Assembly (NCBI RefSeq): GCF_014174515.1
Contig: NZ_JACJUG010000006.1
Coordinates: forward strand, 124,001-188,000
Length of the DNA stretch: 64,000 bases
Direction: 5' to 3'
DNA from: Mitsuaria sp. WAJ17
GTDB lineage: Bacteria; Pseudomonadota; Gammaproteobacteria; Burkholderiales; Burkholderiaceae_C
Numbering within the stretch: the first letter of the stretch is position 1; every line of letters begins with the position of its first letter. Shown here one piece after another: positions 62,777 through 64,000 of the stretch. The notes under the pieces are model-generated. The model saw only the letters and a list, made by a program, of their open reading frames with translations. It searched no databases and was not told the DNA's origin. Made by a program: the position numbers and the translations under genes.

Positions 62777-64000
62777 TCAGGCGCTCACCGTGTGGGCATT
62801 GGGATTGGGCAGGGCGATGGGCTCAGCCTCCTCGGCATCGACCCGGCGGGCCTGCGCCTCGTAGAGCCGCCAGTAGGCGCCCTTCTTCTCCATCAGCTCG
62901 TCATGCGGGCCGACCTCGACGATCTGGCCGCGGTCCATCACGACCAGGCGGTCGGCCTTGCGCAGGGTGGACAGGCGGTGGGCGATGGCAATGGTGGTGC
63001 GGCCCTTGACCAGGTTGTCCAGGGCCTTCTGGATTTCCTTCTCGGTCTCGGTGTCCACCGCCGAGGTGGCCTCGTCCAGGATCAGCAGGCGCGGGTTGAT
63101 CAGCAGGGCCCGGGCGATGGAGATGCGCTGGCGCTCGCCACCGGACAGGCCCTGGCCGCGCTCACCCACCAGGCTGTCGTAGCCATGGGGCAGACGCAGG
63201 ATGAACTCGTGCGCATGGGCGGCGCGGGCCGCAGCGACGATCTCCTCGCGCGTGGCGTCCGGCTTGCCGTAGGCGATGTTCTCGGCAATGGTGCCGAAGA
63301 AGAGGAAGGGCTCCTGCAGCACCAGGCCGATGTGGCGGCGGTAGTCGGCCACCGTCACGCGGCGCAGGTCGGTGCCGTCGATGCGGATCGAGCCCTCGGT
63401 GACGTCGTAGAAGCGGCAGATCAGGTTGACCAGCGTGCTCTTGCCCGAGCCCGAATGGCCCACCAGGCCGATCATCTCGCCGGGCTGGATGTCCAGCGTG
63501 AGCCCGCGGATCACCGCGCGGTTGCCGTAGCGAAAGCCGATGTCCTGGATTTGCAGCCCCCCGGTCACACCGTCCAGCTTCACCGGATTGACGGGGTCCG
63601 GCACATTGGACTGGTGGTCCAGGATGTCGAAGATGCGCTTGGCACCGGCCGCCGCCTTCTGCGTGACCGAGACGATGCGGCTCATGGAGTCCATGCGCCC
63701 GTAGAAGCGGCCGATGTAGGCCAGGAAGGAGGTCAGCACGCCCACCGTGATGGCGCCGTCGGACACCAGGTAAATGCCGAAGGCCCACACGACCAGCAGG
63801 CCGATTTCCGTCAGCAGCGAGACCGTGGGCGTGAACAGGCTCCAGGTCTTGTTGAGCCGGTCATTGACCTTCAGGTTGTTCTGGTTGGCCTCCTTGAAAC
63901 GCCGGGCCTCGCGGCGCTCCTGGGCGAAGGCCTTGACCACGCGGATGCCGGGGATGGTGTCCGCCAGCACGCTGGTGACCTCGCCCCAGACGCGGTCGAT
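62777..64000 (-). CDS. ABC exporter, fused membrane and ATPase domains, 5' end cut
   Basis: 407 residues of the C-terminal part; the frame is open at 64000, so the N-terminal membrane part is outside. The visible membrane part (residues from the edge, ADTIPGIRVVKAFAQERREARRF ... LLVVWAFGIYLVSDG) belongs to a type-1 exporter. The ATPase domain has Walker A GHSGSGKST, Q-loop LVLQEPFLF, signature LSGGERQRI, Walker B LLILDEATSAVD and H-loop IAHRLS, so it should be active. The neighbouring DUF1854 gene is typical for this exporter. The transported substrate is unknown. Confidence 0.9.
   Translation of the reverse strand: MDRVWGEVTSVLADTIPGIRVVKAFAQERREARRFKEANQNNLKVNDRLNKTWSLFTPTVSLLTEIGLLVVWAFGIYLVSDGAITVGVLTSFLAYIGRFYGRMDSMSRIVSVTQKAAAGAKRIFDILDHQSNVPDPVNPVKLDGVTGGLQIQDIGFRYGNRAVIRGLTLDIQPGEMIGLVGHSGSGKSTLVNLICRFYDVTEGSIRIDGTDLRRVTVADYRRHIGLVLQEPFLFFGTIAENIAYGKPDATREEIVAAARAAHAHEFILRLPHGYDSLVGERGQGLSGGERQRISIARALLINPRLLILDEATSAVDTETEKEIQKALDNLVKGRTTIAIAHRLSTLRKADRLVVMDRGQIVEVGPHDELMEKKGAYWRLYEAQARRVDAEEAEPIALPNPNAHTVSA

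Overview
The window is a 64 kb piece of a GC-rich bacterial chromosome. Gene content points to a betaproteobacterium of the order Burkholderiales, probably near Roseateles, Inhella or Rubrivivax. The main support is aceK inside a fatty-acid/leucine oxidation cluster, a fused indolepyruvate:ferredoxin oxidoreductase next to an Lrp-type regulator, pilT/pilU divergent from a yggS-type gene, the rsmI/yraN/diaA/dolP block, and a DUF1854/ABC pair. The genus is inference. I see no tRNA, rRNA, CRISPR array, insertion sequence or prophage. This is core chromosome with a few accessory genes.

Layout. 1-5.4 kb: tyrS (cut by the left edge), an M23 peptidase, anmK, erpA, rpsI and rplM. 5.7-11.7 kb: an acetyltransferase, a DUF2726 protein, srkA, htpG with a clear heat-shock promoter, a TRIC/UPF0126 membrane protein and a small orphan. 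11.7-15.2 kb: aroG behind a Phe-rich leader peptide and terminator (an attenuator), tldD, and a small periplasmic protein. 15.5-18.2 kb: rsmI divergent from yraN-diaA-dolP. 18.3-24.3 kb: a beta-hydroxyacid dehydrogenase, pilU, pilT, yggS and two multihaem cytochromes c. 24.6-33.8 kb: a chemoreceptor, a TonB-domain protein, a secreted thermolysin-family protease, a soluble TPR-GAF histidine kinase, a YlqF GTPase and a binding protein. 33.8-41.9 kb: a large Oar-like TonB-dependent receptor, mtfA, an orphan cheZ, a PAS-GGDEF-EAL protein and a CBS protein. 42-51.7 kb: Lrp regulator and indolepyruvate oxidoreductase, an orphan lipoprotein, a binding protein, a secreted HExxH protein with a partner, and a DsbA-fold isomerase. 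51.7-58.7 kb: a same-strand cluster of isovaleryl-CoA dehydrogenase, carbonic anhydrase, aceK, thiolase, SDR and acyl-CoA dehydrogenase behind a LiuR-like palindrome. 59-62.3 kb: two chemoreceptors. 62.3-64 kb: DUF1854 and an ABC exporter (cut by the right edge).

How genes work together. The 51-58.7 kb cluster makes acetyl-CoA from leucine and acyl chains, and AceK adjusts the TCA/glyoxylate branch that uses it. Three chemoreceptors, CheZ, PilT/PilU and an EAL protein suggest a motile, surface-exploring bacterium. Aromatic amino acids appear twice: synthesis (aroG, attenuated) and breakdown (indolepyruvate oxidoreductase).

The best candidates for something little described are the aroG attenuator (12.91-13.04 kb) and a 14-bp interspersed repeat, GGGGTCAGGTCTTG. 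The repeat has four exact copies, three at gene junctions and one inside a cytochrome gene, plus two variants. All calls were made by reading the sequence; no database search was run.
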